A stretch of DNA of 7,719 bases, from the NCBI GenBank assembly GCA_900556365.1, contig USOG01000062.1, forward strand, positions 1 through 7,719. Reading direction: 5' to 3'. This stretch comes from an uncultured Collinsella sp. (lineage in GTDB: Bacteria > Actinomycetota > Coriobacteriia > Coriobacteriales > Coriobacteriaceae). Shown here in pieces: positions 6,740 to 7,719 of the stretch. The translations under genes were made by a program, and so were the position numbers. Below the pieces are notes generated by a model. That model saw nothing but the letters and a program-made list of their open reading frames with translations. It did no database searches and had not been told where the DNA came from. The stretch's first letter is position 1. Each line of letters begins with the position of its first letter.

Positions 6740-7023
6740 AATGCGTTGACGGAGAGGGTTTTGCCCGCCGCGTCGCCGGCAAGAGAGGGAAGGTCATGGG
6801 CTGCAAGCCTTCCTGCGGTGGCAAGGGCCAAGCGTTCACTCCCGAGCAGCGACCTCAACGGGCACGCGGCCAGTGGCAGCAAAGTCCCAGTAGGGAAGCC
6901 GTGAGCCTCGCGACAAGAGGCACAGAGTGGGCGCGGCGGGCCAGACATCCGCCGGGTCAAACAAGGTGGTACCGCGGAATTTAACCGTCCTTGGGCAATG
7001 CACATGCCCGAGGACGGTTTTTT
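6740..7023 (+). promoter_or_regulatory. T-box riboswitch sensing tRNA-Phe, transcription-terminating type
   Basis: A complete leader that senses uncharged tRNA. In stem I, CGTTG (6744-6748) pairs with CAGCG (6847-6851), and GGAG (6751-6754) with CTCC (6839-6842), enclosing a GA-type internal loop. Above it lies the specifier loop with TTC at 6835-6837 followed by A, a Phe codon. The upper arm pairs GCCGC (6767-6771) with GCGGT (6815-6819) and GGAAGG (6788-6793) with CCTTCC (6808-6813). It carries the AGAGAGG bulge and a GCTGCAAG apical loop typical of T-boxes. Middle hairpins occur at 6905-6921 and 6934-6954. The T-box sequence AAGGTGGTACCGCGG is at 6963-6977. In the antiterminator, AAGG (6963-6966) pairs with CCTT (6989-6992) and GCGG (6974-6977) with CCGT (6985-6988), leaving the bulge TGGTACC. 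TGGT matches a tRNA ending ACCA. Uncharged tRNA-Phe should favour this form and allow pheS transcription. Confidence 0.95.
6983..7023 (+). terminator. Intrinsic terminator of the pheS T-box
   Basis: AACCGTCCTTGGGCA (6983-6997) pairs along all 15 bases, with one G-U, with TGCCCGAGGACGGTT (7005-7019). The stem closes a 7-base loop and runs into six T at 7018-7023. Its 5' arm contains the CCGT-CCTT bases used by the antiterminator, so the two structures exclude each other. It should form when tRNA-Phe is charged. Confidence 0.93.
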
Positions 7024-7038
7024 GTTACCGAACCGGGC

Positions 7039-7090
7039 CGCGCATCCGCAGCATCGGGCAGCGTCAGCCGTCCCGGAGTGCGGATGCGCG
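7039..7090 (+). repeat. 12-bp inverted repeat between the T-box terminator and pheS
   Basis: CGCGCATCCGCA at 7039-7050 is perfectly complementary to TGCGGATGCGCG at 7079-7090. An inner CGGG (7055-7058) can pair with CCCG (7072-7075). The hairpin would form only in read-through pheS mRNA and ends seven bases before the ribosome site AAAGGG at 7098. It has no T-run, so it is not a terminator. A role in mRNA protection, processing or translation is possible but only inferred. Confidence 0.7.
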
Positions 7091-7108
7091 AGAGACGAAA
7101 GGGAAGAC

Positions 7109-7719
7109 ATGAGTCTGATTGATGATCTGGTCAAACTCGAGGAAGAGGCCAAGGAGCTCGTCGCAGGCGCCGACGACGCTGCCAAGCTCGAGGCCGCGCG
7201 CGTTGAGCTGCTCGGCCGCAAGGGCCGTATCACCGGCCTGATGCGCATGATGGGCAAGCTCGCCCCCGAGGATCGTCCCATGATGGGCAAACGCGCCAAC
7301 GAGATGCGCCAGCTGATCGAGGGCATGCTCGACGAGCGCACCACCGAGATGAAGGCCGCCGCCCTCAAGCACGCACTCGAGCACGAGGCCGTCGACATCA
7401 CGCTGCCGGGCATCCGTCCGCAGATCGGTCACCAGCACCTGATCAAGCAGATCATCGAGGAGGCCGAGGACATCTTCTGCGGCATCGGCTACACCGTCGA
7501 GTCCGGCCCCATGGTTGATACCTCCTACTACAACTTCACCGCGCTCAACGCGCCCATGGATCACCCGAGCCGCTCGGCTCGCGACACGTTCTATGTGGTC
7601 GACAACAACCCCGGCAGCGTCGCGCATCCCGAGGCTCACGCTCACGGCGAGTCCGACGTGCTGCTGCGCACCCAGACCTCGGGCGTGCAGATCCACACCA
7701 TGGAGTCGCAGAAGCCGCC
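7109..7719 (+). CDS. pheS: Phenylalanyl-tRNA synthetase alpha subunit, N-terminal part
   Basis: The first 203 codons of the alpha (catalytic) subunit of the class II, alpha2-beta2 phenylalanyl-tRNA synthetase; the reading frame is open at the window edge. Full-length PheS is usually about 340-350 residues. Residues 1-90 form the helical tRNA-binding arm, with the family L-G-R-K-G segment at 35-39. The catalytic domain then starts: E-D-I-F-C-G-I-G-Y (120-128), Y-Y-N-F-T-A-L-N (140-147), D-H-P-S-R-S-A-R-D-T-F-Y (151-162), and L-L-R-T-Q-T-S-G-V-Q (185-194), the motif 2 region. Between these last two lies a short His/Pro/Gly-containing stretch (165-183) that is longer than I expect in common PheS proteins. 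The ATG at 7109 has AAAGGG (7098-7103) five bases upstream. The gene is controlled by the T-box leader before it, and pheT would be expected downstream. Confidence 0.96.
   Translation, partial: MSLIDDLVKLEEEAKELVAGADDAAKLEAARVELLGRKGRITGLMRMMGKLAPEDRPMMGKRANEMRQLIEGMLDERTTEMKAAALKHALEHEAVDITLPGIRPQIGHQHLIKQIIEEAEDIFCGIGYTVESGPMVDTSYYNFTALNAPMDHPSRSARDTFYVVDNNPGSVAHPEAHAHGESDVLLRTQTSGVQIHTMESQKP

Noticed and set aside
6606..6740. Minus-strand promoter for the M32 gene, using TACAAG or TATAGG as -10
   Set aside because: No -35-like hexamer stands at 16-18 bases from either, and neither has an extended -10 TG at the right spacing.
6586..7413. A 275-codon minus-strand open frame across the T-box and the start of pheS
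   Set aside because: It would cover a highly structured RNA leader and a genuine PheS coding region. Its Ser/Ala/Arg-rich sequence is a codon-bias shadow.

Overview
The window looks like chromosomal DNA of a high-GC, Gram-positive-type bacterium. The best fit is the class Coriobacteriia (Collinsella or a close relative). I infer this from the high third-position GC, the protein style, and a Firmicutes-type transcriptional T-box in a GC-rich host; it was not tested by any search. All genes have ordinary housekeeping or envelope roles. I see no phage, CRISPR, toxin-antitoxin or insertion-sequence gene.

Layout. (1) Bases 37-1059, + strand: a ten-helix EamA/DMT-family inner-membrane transporter. 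(2) Bases 1060-1208: a short intergenic region with a possible extended -10 promoter and a small palindrome. (3) Bases 1209-3530, + strand: a 773-residue membrane-anchored DUF4012 protein with a long low-complexity cytoplasmic tail. Its stop codon lies in the ribosome binding site of (4) glmM, 3543-4874, the phosphoglucosamine mutase that supplies glucosamine-1-phosphate for UDP-GlcNAc and the wall. (5) Bases 4875-5021: a convergent intergenic region with a REP-like palindrome and a strong hairpin terminator that can serve both strands. (6) Bases 5022-6605, - strand: an M32 metallocarboxypeptidase with an unusual lysine-rich N-terminal tail. (7) Bases 6606-7108: a 503-base divergent intergenic region. 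It holds an extended -10 promoter, a complete T-box riboswitch (UUC/Phe specifier, antiterminator, terminator) and a further 12-bp hairpin. (8) Bases 7109 to the window end, + strand: the first 203 codons of pheS, phenylalanyl-tRNA synthetase alpha.

How the parts work together. The DUF4012 gene and glmM look like a translationally coupled pair. This ties an uncharacterised envelope protein to amino-sugar precursor supply. pheS is read through or terminated according to the charging state of tRNA-Phe. The specifier codon and the tRNA-acceptor-pairing bases of the leader both match tRNA-Phe.

The points most worth following are the DUF4012-glmM coupling, the well-formed T-box plus the unexplained hairpin after its terminator, and the Lys-every-third-residue tail on the peptidase. 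I do not find a clearly new multi-gene system here.
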